Assembly: GCA_034231615.1 (NCBI GenBank)
Contig: CM067299.1
Span: 16,288,834 to 16,352,833, forward strand
Source of the DNA: Meghimatium bilineatum
Taxonomy: Eukaryota; Mollusca; Gastropoda; Stylommatophora; Philomycidae
Direction: 5' to 3'
DNA length: 64,000 nt
The notes under the pieces are model-generated. The model searched no databases. It saw nothing but the letters and a program-made list of their open reading frames with translations, and was not told the origin of the DNA. Numbering within the stretch: position 1 is the stretch's first letter; each line of letters begins with the position of its first letter. Below are positions 53,540-63,534 of the stretch, piece by piece. A program made the position numbers and the translations under genes.

Positions 53540-54450
53540 CGCTAGCCCATCGTCTTCTTGGTCTTCCTCTTCTTCTCTTTCATGGCACTCTGTCCTCTAG
53601 CTAGAGTCAGCCTTTCGATACCATCAAGTGTCCAAAATACTGTAGCTTCCTTCTTATTAGAAGTTACCTTTTATTTCAGTAATTTCGAAACTTCAATGTT
53701 CTTCTTTTTCTCTGTCCATGATATTCGTAAGATCTTTCTGTAGCACTTCATTTCAAAGGAACTTATTCTTTTGGATATTGATTTGTTTACAGTTCAAGTC
53801 TCACATCCATATGTTGCCACTGGGAAAACACTTGATCTTTAAAGGGTTACTTTAGTGTCGCTATTACTACTTTGCCATAGCTTTCTCAATTGTGTCAATT
53901 TGAGTGTTGCAATTGTGTGTCTTCTTCTAATCTCGACTGAACAATCTCCAGCACTCTTTATATTTGCTCCAAGATATTATAATTTTTTTACACATTCTAG
54001 TTCTATATTGTCTATGTTGATTATTGGTGTGATCATTGTTTTGTCAGGTCATAATTTTTGTTTTCTGTGTGTTTAGATATAGATTTTAGATCTCGCTATA
54101 TTTCTCTGTTGTTGTGATTAGCTGTTTCAGCTCCTCAGGATGTGTAGTAAAGAGAATATGTATATCTTATTTCTGGAATCTTGTCCCCACCAATATTTAT
54201 TAGATAAAACTCATTTTCCTCTAGTTCTTCTCTTACACTTCTCATTATATTCTCTGCGTAGATGTTAAAAAGATAAGGAGATAGAGTGCACCCTTGTCTC
54301 ACTCCACTTTGAACAGCGAACCATTCATATGTTTCTCCCTCCGCTCTAACTGCTGCTTCTTGTTCGTGATATAGTGTCTCAATAAGCTGTATTAGGTATT
54401 TGTGGAAGCATCTTCCATGACCGACCACAACTGGTGATGTTTGACACATT
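53540..54450 (-). pseudogene. RTE-like LINE reverse transcriptase, catalytic box lost
   Basis: The minus frame 54449-54135 reads LIQLIETLYHEQEAAVRAEG, VQSGVRQGCTLSPYLFNIYA and INIGGDKIPEIRY. Where YADD should follow, bases are missing and the reading continues shifted as THPEELKQ. Further along the strand come LECVKKL, YLGANIKSAGDCSVEIR, FPVATYGCET and FEMKCYRKILRISW. It is the longest RTE-like copy here. Confidence 0.8.
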
Positions 54451-54657
54451 CAGACGCTTGGTGTAGTCTATGAAACACATATGTAGGTCTAAGATGTATT
54501 CTCAATTATATTCCTCATGTTGAATATGTGTTCTCCTGTTTGTCTTATACTAGAAAATAAAAAACCGCGATGCCCCCTTGAGGTAGATTATTTTGTATAA
54601 AACTACAACATCAAAAAATCGTGATGCCCTAATCATTTGCGGATTTTCTGTTATCAG

Positions 54658-54840
54658 ATCAGTTTTTGGATATATGGGTGGCCAATGCAACCTTGGATCC
54701 AGTGCTGAGACAACATGTTCGGAATCTTTGTTTAAAACATCACAGATACTGTCATCAGAAAGGCAGGTCAGATGACAGAAATAAGAATACTAAACCGAGC
54801 ACTGCAACCAGAGACACCGGCAAACAGTTGGCTCCATCAG
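54658..54840 (+). CDS. SLC4 family bicarbonate transporter, exon (cytoplasmic domain, part 3)
   Basis: The acceptor TTTTCTGTTATCAG is followed by two bases that complete an aspartate codon. Then 60 codons read QFLDIWVANATLDPVLRQHV, RNLCLKHHRYCHQKGRSDDR and GKQLAPS, with one base before the strong donor GTAAGT. In relatives this region follows the RWSKPHVA block and ends in a KHRHQ-like basic stretch; KHHRYCHQK fits that place. Joined to the two earlier exons it gives a continuous frame of about 170 codons. The following lysine/arginine-rich, variable part would normally lead to the membrane domain, whose exons are not in sight. Confidence 0.8.
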
Positions 54841-54850
54841 GTAAGTTCTA

Positions 54851-54994
54851 CATCTAATCTGATGATACACGAACGTGATCATTCTTCATCAAATCTGATG
54901 ATATACGAACGTGATCATTCTTCATCTAATCTGATGATACACGAACGTGATCATTCTTCATCAAATCTGATTATATACGAACATTATCATTCTT
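54851..54994. repeat. 36-bp minisatellite, 4 copies, starting 10 bp after an SLC4 splice donor
   Basis: ATCTGATGATACACGAACGT units start at 54851, 54887, 54923 and 54959. Confidence 0.95.
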
Positions 54995-55559
54995 CATCTG
55001 CATTCCCAATTTGTCACGTAGTGGTTTTTTTTGTTGTTGTTTTTTTGTGCACGACGGAAACAGTAGACCCAAACTGAACAAGTATTTTTTTTTTAAATGT
55101 TTTAATACCTTGAAGTTTGTGACTCGTTTAATCACTTCCTCCATTATGTTTTATAGTAACAAGCTCTGATATAACCAAGTTAGAGTTATAATTTTTAAAT
55201 TTGATTTTAAATAAGATTAAGTCTTGAATTGATGGCTTAAAGTTTTATAATATAATTTTTAAATATACAATTTCAACTATAAGATATAAGTACTTTTATA
55301 TTTTGTGTTCCCATTGGATGCTGAAGAGATCCATAGTTTTAAAAGTACCAATGTCATGGTCACTATGCTTCTATAAAAATGGGGGCATGACTCAAACATC
55401 TTTGGAATCTATTGTATAGTACGCCACCTTAGACGTCCTTTGGAGCTGAAATTATTTGAGCGAAAGTAAGATGCTCTGAAAATCTACAGGGAATAAGAGA
55501 TACCTGCGCCTTTTCCCATCATCATCTTCATCCCATGATCATCTTCAGATGATCTATGA
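54995..55559. other. Intron or intergenic, no feature recognised
   Basis: No next SLC4 exon was found here. Confidence 0.45.
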
Positions 55560-55915
55560 CAGCTATTCCCAACCTTTTTTCTACCATGCCCCCACCTAAC
55601 GCTTCCAAAATTCGGATGCTCCTATGTATGCATCCTATGCTTACCATGCCCCTATGTAATATATACATATTTTTTTTATATTCAAAGGTTGAAATATTCC
55701 CTAAATGAAGAATAATTACAACTTGTTCAGGCTACACGAGTCGGGTTTTCGGAAGAAATCACTAGGAAACTATTAGGAAAAATACAGTAAATACATTTTC
55801 AAAACATGTAAAAGACAACTAAAACTCAAGTACAAAATATAATTTTTTTTCGAATTGCTCCTGAACAATAAAATTACCCTCCTGTGAGACGTGGGCCCCA
55901 CGTTGGGAAACACCG
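55560..55915. mobile_element. hAT-like MITE
   Basis: CAGCTATTCCCAACC and the inverted CGGTGTTTCCCAACG bound 356 bp. Flanks ATCTATGA and TTCTATGG agree at six of eight positions. The right end is homologous to the left end of 62477-62688 (TTTCCCAAC, GGGTCCAC / GGGCCCAC, ATTGTTCAGG), so both belong to one family. Confidence 0.75.
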
Positions 55916-56089
55916 TTCTATGGTGAATGCTTCCGTCTGTTATGTCTGCCTCGTTTTCGTTTTCTACAAACTACTCACTTAATTATCATTCCAGATTATC
56001 GCGTTGTTTGATGTGGACAAACAATGTTGTATTGTCTATAAATCGCGTTATTGTATAATTAATGTGCTCATAACAATTCATAAAGCAGA

Positions 56090-56262
56090 TCTCCAATTCC
56101 GCCGAAGACGGATGTATCGGGCCATTGATGCAAATAAAACGGTGACACAACGCATTTCCATTCTCTGGACTACATCCTGCTGGAAATCTAGTAGCATAAT
56201 AGTCTTGCTACAAGGGGGATCCAGCGGGACTTTAAGAATGAACGCTAAAGAAGAAGAAGTTC
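56090..56262 (+). mobile_element. SINE family B, 3' two thirds
   Basis: GAAGACGGATGTATCGGGCC, TGCAAATAAAACGGTGACAC, ACATCCTGCTGGAAATCTAG and GAATGAACGCTAAAGAAGAA. This is the least decayed family B end and shows the same (AAG)n tail as family A. Confidence 0.75.
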
Positions 56263-56618
56263 TCCAATTCATTTTTAATGTGCGCATGTACAGCATATCA
56301 TAATGTTCCTACTTACACAAACTTTTAACCATTCCTTATTCAAAACAAATACCACACGAATGTATTGACTCTTGTCTGAAATAATTATTTCTAATCATTA
56401 CTAACAAATATACTCATCATTACTAACAAATATACTCATCAACACATACAAATTCATGATAAACGCCCACTTTCATACATTCGAGGTTGTGGATACTGGA
56501 ACCACAACTTCCACTATTTTTATGATAAAAGTCTCTGATACAACCAAATTGACTGACGTCTGCTGTTGACAGGAGCATATTTCACCATAAGAGGTCTTTC
56601 TATCTAAACAAAACGCCC

Positions 56619-56651
<33 letters not shown>

Positions 56652-57044
56652 ATGGCAGCGTCCTATTGAGAAAAAATAGCGACAGTAATTTTTAGTGACA
56701 ATGTTATTGCATATATTATAAAATTAAACAACTGCTAAATAATTAACTACTTTTCCTCGTCTCCTAGAAGGGTACGTAGCTCCCCAATTTTGAATGTCTT
56801 TCTTGTTGACTATACCAACAAAACGCTGTGGATCGTAGTAGTGTCATATTGCCCCCGTTTAGAACCACTGATTTAGACGAAGTGGGGAATAGACAGAATA
56901 TTATCTAATACGTTAGTTTGTAACTAATTAAAGCTTCCCATGCTCTGGTACAATCACGGAAGCTAACCAGTCTAGGTCACTTCGGGGCGTTTCGCCATCA
57001 AAAATATAGAATATCCTAGTGCAATTGCAAAGACATACCAGAAA
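56263..57044. other. Non-coding DNA with GA microsatellite and a solo hAT-like end
   Basis: (GA)n lies at 56620-56648. GTTTAGAACCACTGATTTA near 56858 looks like a hAT terminus without a partner. Confidence 0.5.
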
Positions 57045-57180
57045 TGTTAGGATAAGGGGATGTCAATAAAATACGTCAACAGTTTTTAACCAAATTTTGA
57101 CCCCCTCCCTCCCTTGTCAACAAAATGTAAACATTCAGGGACCACCACCTTGCTTTTTAATTATGTGAAAAATCCCCCCC
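57045..57180 (-). repeat. Dispersed repeat, inverse of 36555-36690
   Basis: TACGTCAACAGTTTTTAACC, AAATTTTGACCCCCTCC and GTCAACAAAATGTAAACA give the inverse of the 36.6-kb copy; a C run follows. Confidence 0.5.
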
Positions 57181-57529
57181 CCTTTCCAGTACAATATTTT
57201 TGATGAAAAAGATAGTTCGAAAATATTTTGTTCAGATCTAAGCAATTTAATGGCTGTATAAAATATATTGGTACAGTACAAGTAGTCGCCACCATATAGT
57301 CGAGTTATTTCCCTCATCTATGTTTGTAAATTCCATTTTCATTGTTTAATAATTTAAATATTTATTTATTTTAGGGTTTTGTTAGGGTTAGGATAGTTGT
57401 GTTTTACATAATTATTGATTTTTATTTCAATTTTTTTTTCAACCCCCCCCCCAATTATTGATTTAATGTTTGCCCCCCCCCCCCCATACAGTTACAATAT
57501 AAAATAGACAGAGCTTGAGGTAATTGTTT

Positions 57530-57535
57530 TTTATT
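57530..57535 (-). other. Putative polyadenylation signal of the receptor gene
   Basis: AATAAA on the minus strand lies about 80 bases after the stop codon at 57616. No genomic poly(A) tract follows, which does not favour a recent retrocopy. Confidence 0.5.
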
Positions 57536-57615
57536 ATGAAAAAACTATAATTATTTAACTTAATAATGTACAGAAAACAAGCAAAACAAAGGGAAATCTG
57601 TGCACAGTGTCAGTT

Positions 57616-59067
57616 CTACAATTCCAGAATGAGCTTAGAGTCACAATATCTAGTACACGTTTCTGTGGAATCTTCTGGTCTTGCTGTGTGAAATACCACC
57701 TCCGCTTGGCAGACATTACCAGTGGAAACTTCCTTGTCTAGCGTATTATAATATTCATGGTCGCACATAGGATTACTCTCAACGGTAAAATGCTGCTTAG
57801 ACAATGAGTACATCGAAACTGTCTGATGGTCACTTTCTTGTGATCCGTTTACACCTGTTTTACATTTAACTGGTAGCCCTAACATTGCTAATACTTCCAG
57901 GTCTAGTAAACACATGAGCACAGTAAAGACAATACCTTGAATAGCAACCACGAACGCGTACCCACGTAAATAGATTTCTACTGGTAACTCAGAATAGTGT
58001 AGGTAGGCTTCCGTATGCATTAGTACCTGTAGAATTTCCAGTACCAAAAAGTATATCACTACTACTAGAGCACAGCATGCTTTTTGACGAATATGGCGTA
58101 GTTGACAATCTTTTTGTAAATGAGGCTGCTTAAGATAGAAAACACCAAACATTGTTACGTTGTCTAGACACATAGTGCACAGGATCAACATCAGTCTTGG
58201 AGCGGTTGTTAACCAATGGAACTTAGACTGAAGAGTTCTAAATCCGCAAAATCTAGAAGGACATGATAGCATCTCAACGAGTTGTTCACTAAGAGAGAGC
58301 ACTATTGCTAAAATTATAGCTGCAGCTATAGTGCATTTCATGAGCATTGTTCTGATGTGTATCTGTAGGATTGGCACGATACACATATAGAAATAGGCGA
58401 GGATGCATTCATAGAAAATCAGGCTGGTAATCAGTACAAGAGATTTCGCTAAGCGACACTTAAATACGTTAGTGGCATCGTCAACAGCGCTGGATGAAAC
58501 AGTCACTGTGTTGTTTACAAGTAGAACAGCGGCTGCTACTGTCAGAGCTATGTACGAGTAGGTAGAAGGTCGGTTCTTTCTCAGTTTGAACACCACAGCT
58601 GCACTAACAATTATGGCTGACACAAGCATGGCGATAGATACAACGTGAAGAATTAGATACATTTTTTTGTATTCATCCAAAGATTTTAGAATGAAAATGA
58701 TTTTATTAGTCACAAGTTTCTTTAGATCATCTTCAGCAGAAGGGTCCTCGGGCAAAAAACAGTCGTGAAAATTAGTGTAAGGTTTGTCATCTAATGTGTA
58801 GTTAACGTACCAGGTACCATTCAGAAGGCACTTTCTTGTAGCGAATTGGTTGGGGTTTAAGTAACCATCATCTGGACACGGTACCTTCGCAGTGAACCCT
58901 ACCGGAGTAGGTCCCCAACATATCTCAGAATAATGATCCCATTCAGGTTTGCAATGAGAGATATTCATTGTGGCTGATTTATTAAACATCGCCGAAAAGC
59001 ATGTTTCCCGTGTCAGAAACATGTCTTCAAAACTGGATACTTCTCTAGATTGAAGTCTGGAATCCAT
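57616..59067 (-). CDS. Class B (secretin family) G-protein coupled receptor, single-exon
   Basis: A plasma-membrane peptide-hormone receptor of 483 residues. The N terminus has the hormone-receptor domain: six cysteines (C23, C39, C50, C64, C80, C103), W43-D44, C50-W51, PVGF, VPCPDDGY, RKC and NGTW. Seven hydrophobic helices follow at about 136-160, 171-192, 207-234, 243-262, 288-312, 328-352 and 367-390. C204 (start of helix 3) and C269 or C274 could form the usual loop disulphide. Helix 7 keeps QGIVFTVLMCLLDLEV, close to the family QG..VA.LYCFLN.EV. The usual intracellular loop 1 and helix 2 motif is not conserved, and no signal peptide is visible after ATG 59065-59067. Family members normally have many introns; this copy has none yet keeps a full frame, so it is probably functional. 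The ligand subgroup cannot be told. Confidence 0.85.
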   Translation of the reverse strand: MDSRLQSREVSSFEDMFLTRETCFSAMFNKSATMNISHCKPEWDHYSEICWGPTPVGFTAKVPCPDDGYLNPNQFATRKCLLNGTWYVNYTLDDKPYTNFHDCFLPEDPSAEDDLKKLVTNKIIFILKSLDEYKKMYLILHVVSIAMLVSAIIVSAAVVFKLRKNRPSTYSYIALTVAAAVLLVNNTVTVSSSAVDDATNVFKCRLAKSLVLITSLIFYECILAYFYMCIVPILQIHIRTMLMKCTIAAAIILAIVLSLSEQLVEMLSCPSRFCGFRTLQSKFHWLTTAPRLMLILCTMCLDNVTMFGVFYLKQPHLQKDCQLRHIRQKACCALVVVIYFLVLEILQVLMHTEAYLHYSELPVEIYLRGYAFVVAIQGIVFTVLMCLLDLEVLAMLGLPVKCKTGVNGSQESDHQTVSMYSLSKQHFTVESNPMCDHEYYNTLDKEVSTGNVCQAEVVFHTARPEDSTETCTRYCDSKLILEL

Positions 59068-59600
59068 GCTGATATTTTTTTTTCTGTGGACATGTTAAAA
59101 AAGACAAATAAATAACAGAATTTTGAGGAAAATAAATTACTAGAAAATAAAAATATTGATAATTTTGATGAGTAGTATCAAACACAAAAAATCTGTAATT
59201 CATAAATCTGACGATTCATTCCATTTTCTCATTTTCAGTTATTTTCTTGCAATTATACAATACTTTATATTTTAATACTTATAAACGACATTAAATGCTG
59301 GTCACGACCTTAAAGCTGTTTCTCAACGTGGGGCAGAAGCCTCAGATGAAGACAACTTTGAAATTGTATGACATAACTGCAATGCCCATTTCATAATTTT
59401 ATAAGAAACATAAATAACTTCACCTATAACAATAAAAAAACAACATTATATTTCATACTTTAAGATATTGGTTCTTAATCTTGTTTTGGCACATTGCCTT
59501 TTTTGTGACACACCTGATGTCTAAAAAATGTTCATATACTTTGTAAGTCACCAGGGCTTTTAAGCTTTTCCGTAATAATTCTTGTTGCTTATAATTCAAT
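59068..59600. other. 5' flank of the receptor gene with hAT-like end pieces
   Basis: GTTTCTCAACGTGGGGC at about 59318 resembles the MITE ends at 55915 and 62477, and GGTTCTTAATCTTGTTTTGG at 59470 resembles another hAT terminus. No upstream exon with a signal peptide was seen. Confidence 0.4.
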
Positions 59601-60766
59601 TGGTTACCTTCCTGTGCCTCCCGCTGGGTGGATCGGTGCTCCCCCATTTGGTTACCTTCCTGTGCCTCCCGCTGGGTTAGAACCGTCTCTGCCATTCTCC
59701 CCTGCTGACTCTATACCTGTACATCAGAACCACTTTAACACTCAGGTTGTTTGCATCCCTCCTGACTTGAATATTTCTGATGGTGAGATTTCTATCCTCA
59801 GCAAGCGGCTTCAATTTATACCCCCCGCCCCGCATTTGACCACTACACTCTTATGCGGGACGTTAATCAGTTCCATCGCCGCTTGTGACTACGGTTCCAT
59901 TTCATGGACAGTGAACCGTCGGAACAGTACAATGACATATTATCCCAGTATGCTTCTCTCTAGCATGACTGAACTCCTAATTTTGACGCATCCCGGATTC
60001 TGGATCGCGACATCGATGACACCAAACGTAACATCGAACGTCTCCACTTCACTCGGATTAAGCGTACCAACATCTACCCGGCCGAGTCCCGTGCCCTTAA
60101 ACAACTTCACAGCCGTGACGACATTGTGATCAAGCCAGTCGGCAAGGAGGGGGGGGGGCGGTAAGGCTTATATAAGGCCTATCTAAAGAGGGTCAGGCTT
60201 AGCTATCCAATCCCTTGTTCCACAGGGCCAACACGTGCAAGAAAGACCCGATTGTTGCCCACAATGATATAGTTTCTACCACCATCAAGGTTTTAATAGC
60301 TGACAACCTTCTGCCAACTTCAGCTGCCGCTCTATGCCTCAAGGGCAGTAGTTTGGGCAGGTCGGCATTCTATATGCTGCCAAAAATTCCAAACCTTTCA
60401 ACCATGGCAGACCCATTGTCTCTGCGTGTTCCTTCCCCACTGAACACATCTCTGACTTCCTGGATAGTGTCTTTTAACCATTAGTGGAGCAATTCATTAC
60501 ATTCCTGAAAGATACTAACCATGCCCTGTCCATCTATGCCTCTATTTCACTGTCCCCTGCTTACACCTATCGTCTCTTTATGCTGGACGTCTGCTCCCTT
60601 TACACCTCCATACCGTACTCAGAAGGTCTTCATACAATTCTTTGACAATTTTCACCCGGCCATCAAGTTCACGTCAGAGATCTCCGCCTCCCATGTGAAC
60701 TTTCTTGACATATCCATCACTATCCAACCCTTCTGTCTTAGCACATCGGTACACTACAAACCGACT

Positions 60767-60965
60767 CTTCTTCTTCTTCTGCGTTCGCTCTCATATAACC
60801 ACAACGAATATTGCGTGTGATTTCCGCCGGGGAGCGTGAAGTACGTTGTGCTGCAAGTTCCACAGTAGAACTCTGATTATTTGCACCCCGGTTGGCCACT
60901 TGTGGTCAGGACGTCCGAGGTCCAGCACATCCGTTTTCGTAATTCCTTTATTTCGGGTTTGGTCC
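60767..60965 (-). mobile_element. SINE family C insertion in the Penelope-like element
   Basis: The insert begins TCTTCTTCTTCTTCTGCG and runs through CACCCCGGTTGGCCACTTGT and GGTCCAGCACATCCG. It is flanked by the exact 13-bp duplication CTACAAACCGACT at 60754-60766 and 60966-60978. Confidence 0.85.
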
Positions 60966-61184
60966 CTACAAACCGACTGATGCCCATAGCTTTCTTCTTT
61001 ACACCTCTTCTCATCCCTCTGCCTGTCGTGATTCCCTTACATTCTCCCAACTTCTTCGTCTTCCGCGCTTATGCAGTTGCGAGGACGACTTCCTCGAGAA
61101 GGCCTACGAGATGAAAGCTGTCATCGACTGTCGCCTGTACCCCGAGAGTGTCCTCAGGTCTGCCTTTCTTCGATTGTACAGTCT

Positions 61185-61356
61185 CTCCCGTCCGCACACT
61201 CTCTCGACCAATCGGAAGTCGCCCTCTTCTGATAGGGTCAAGCTTGTTCTCACTTTCCACCCCCATAACTCTCCCGTCCGCACACTCTCTCGACCAATCG
61301 GAAGTCGCCCTCTTCTGATAGGGTCAAGCTTGTTCTCACTTTCCACCCCCATAACT
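61185..61356. repeat. 86-bp tandem duplication inside the Penelope-like element
   Basis: CTCCCGTCCGCACACTCTCT starts at 61185 and 61271, and the copies are essentially identical through TTCCACCCCCATAACTCT. It shifts the reading frame. Confidence 0.95.
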
Positions 61357-61711
61357 CTGCCGTTCGCCATCTCTTGCTTCGTCACCTTCGTCTTCTCCAG
61401 TCTGACCCCGAGACGCGAGAAGTGTTCTGTGACCCCCCCCCCCCTCTTGTTGCTTACAGACGTGACAAGAACCTCAGGGATCTTCTGGTCCGGACTCACC
61501 TCCAGCCTGACGTTCCTAATCATTTTGGCACCATCAGATCAGATTCACACGCAGCAAATGCTACACTTGTGCCCATGTCACTTAGATCCGGTCTGTCACA
61601 TCCCCTAAAGCCACCTTCACCATTGAGGAAAGTTTCATATGTATGTCCCACAACGTCATCTATGCCATCATATGCAAGCGTTGTGCCATGACATATATAG
61701 GTGAAACTGGA

Positions 61712-61748
61712 AGGAGGCGCCTTTCGGCCTGACACATCCGACTTCAGT
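61712..61748 (-). mobile_element. SINE family A scrap truncating the GIY-YIG domain
   Basis: GGCGCCTTTCGGCCTGACAC then ATCCGACTTCAG is the middle of family A in minus orientation. Confidence 0.6.
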
Positions 61749-61825
61749 AAGAAAATAGTTTAACAGAAAAGGTATATGTAAGATATGGAAATAATTGAGA
61801 AAAGTAGTTCATAACTGGAGAATAT

Positions 61826-61947
61826 TCTTAAGACTGATGAGAATTGAACCAGGTCAGTTCTAGCGGCACCGAATCGCCTTGTAATTCACTTAACTTCCCG
61901 TCAGTCTTAAGAATTTATTCATTTATTCTCATGCTTCCTACTTGAAT
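61826..61947. mobile_element. 122-bp insert with tRNA-like hairpin and 14-bp flanking direct repeats
   Basis: TAACTGGAGAATAT occurs exactly at 61812-61825 and 61948-61961. Between them, ATTCTTAAGACTGA (61824-61837) and its inverse (61901-61914) are a perfect 14-bp inverted repeat, 63 bp apart. The minus strand has a B-box-like GGTTCAATTCT. The closing stem is acceptor-like, but a proper T-arm and anticodon arm could not be drawn. No poly(A). Confidence 0.5.
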
Positions 61948-61961
61948 TAACTGGAGAATAT

Positions 61962-62324
61962 ATGTTTACTGAAAACATGCGATCAACAGGAAGCTGAAAT
62001 GCAACAGAAGAAGAAGAACATCATATACATACATGCAGGAAACTTAATGAAAAACACGTAAAAGTGTAGCATGATACATTCATTGTGTAAGTGTGTTGTA
62101 GCGGAAAGTAGGTTAAGAACAGATGTGTTAAAACCAGAGCAACACATCAAAGAATGTACACGTACGGTTGTTAAACATGAAATGTGTACTCAAATGTAAA
62201 ATCAATAGTGGGTAGAACATCAATATTACGTTGTTTACTTTGAGTACATTAAGTATCAATAAGTCGGTTCTTTCTTTTATTACTCAAAATTATGTTGCTG
62301 GTGTTATTCTATTTACTTGCTACC
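61962..62324. other. AT-rich DNA, no feature recognised
   Basis: No exon or repeat could be assigned, apart from GAAGAAGAAGAA near 62008, which may be a SINE tail. Confidence 0.4.
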
Positions 62325-62430
62325 CGTGTGGTGCCGGGGTCGAAAGGGGAGCGCGGAGTAATAGTTCTGACATCTGTCATGTATGTTATAAGATGCGACT
62401 AAGGAGAGTGGGCATTTTGCCGGCTAACTC
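62325..62430 (+). mobile_element. SINE family A, 5' fragment
   Basis: GTGCCGGGGTCGAAAGGGGA, CATGTATGTTATAAGATGCG and ACTAAGGAGAGTGG match the family A head. Confidence 0.65.
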
Positions 62431-62476
62431 ATCTCATTCTCACAGCTGTGAGGAAGTATGATGACGACTCCTATAC

Positions 62477-62688
62477 CAGTGTTTCCCAACATAGGGTCCA
62501 CACACCACAGGGGGGCAATTTGATTGTTCAGGGGGATAATTTGATTTTTGATGGGGCACTTCAGGGGGTGTGGTAATAATACAATTTTTGAATATTAAAA
62601 ATATGTATACGTTACATGGGGAGGGGGGCATCATAATTTGAGAAAGATTTAGGTGGTGCATGGTCAAAAAAAAAAGTTGGAAACACTG
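62477..62688. mobile_element. hAT-like MITE
   Basis: CAGTGTTTCCCAAC and the inverted CAGTGTTTCCAAC bound 212 bp. Flanks TCCTATAC and GCCTAGAC agree at six of eight positions. Same family as 55560-55915. Confidence 0.8.
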
Positions 62689-62725
62689 GCCTAGACTATG
62701 ACGGAATGAATCAACTTTATTTTCT

Positions 62726-63467
62726 GTAGTATGTCTCCAGGTGGCACGACAATCACGGCAAAGTTCCATTCCACATCTGTAGTATGTCTCCAGGTGGCAC
62801 GACAATCACGGCAATGTTCCATTCCACATATGTAGTATGTCTCCAGGTGGCACGACAATCACGGCAAAGTTCCATTCCACATCTGTAGTATGTCTCCAGG
62901 TGGCACGACAATCACGGCAATGTTCCATTCCACATATGTAGTATGTCTCCAGGTGGCACGACAATCACGGCAAAGTTCCATTCCACATATGTAGTATGTC
63001 TCCAGGTGGCACGACAATCACGGCAATGTTCCATTCCACATATGTAGTATGTCTCCAGGTGGCACGACAATCACGGCAAAGTTCCATTCCACATATGTAG
63101 TATGTCTCCAGGTGGCACGACAATCACGGCAAAGTTCCATTCCACATATATAGTATGTCTCCAGGTGGTACGACAATCACGGCAAAGTTCCATTCCACAT
63201 ATGTAGTATGTCTCCAGGTGGCACGACAATCACGGCAATGTTCCATTCCACATATGTAGTATGTCTCCAGGTGGCACGACAATCACGGCAATGTTCCATT
63301 CCACATATGTAGTATGTCTCCAGGTGGCACGACAATCACGGCAATGTTCCATTCCACATATGTAGTATGTCTCCAGGTGGCACGACAATTACGGCAATGT
63401 TCCATTCCACATATGTAGTATGTCTCCAGGTGGCACGACAATCACGGCAATGTTCCATTCCACATAT
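62726..63467. repeat. 53-bp minisatellite, 14 copies
   Basis: Units GTAGTATGTCTCCAGGTGGC plus 33 bases, nearly identical. They vary mainly at CAAAG/CAATG and ATCT/ATAT. The first copies alternate CAAAG and CAATG. Confidence 0.95.
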
Positions 63468-63534
63468 GAGCTGACGGAATTGAGTAAATAAATGTCATCT
63501 AGATAAGTAACGTATGTGTGCTAGAAAACTAATA

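Larger units (their letters stand above)
59601..61715 (+). pseudogene. Penelope-like element, broken, with start of GIY-YIG endonuclease
   Basis: Read through many frameshifts, the order is GEISILSKRLQFIPPAP, IDDTKRNIERLHF, DDIVIKPVGKEGG, FYMLPKIPN (LPKIHK-like), FMLDVCSLYTSIPYSEG (RT motif A), then FFDNFHPAIKFTSEISASHV. After a SINE insertion come VKLVLTFHPHNS, YRRDKNLRDLLVRTH and VIYAIICKRCAMTYIGETGR. The last is the GIY-YIG start, cut off at 61713. The segment between motif A and FHPAIKFTSE, which should hold the aspartate pair of the catalytic box, is absent. A 48-bp duplication sits at the left edge (59601, 59649). Confidence 0.8.

Noticed and set aside
55994-56303. Next SLC4 exon after the acceptor-like CATTCCAG at about 55987-55994
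   Set aside because: The translation does not resemble the SLC4 segment expected there and runs into a SINE B.
62440-62805. 121-codon minus frame
   Set aside because: It crosses a MITE and the start of a 53-bp minisatellite.
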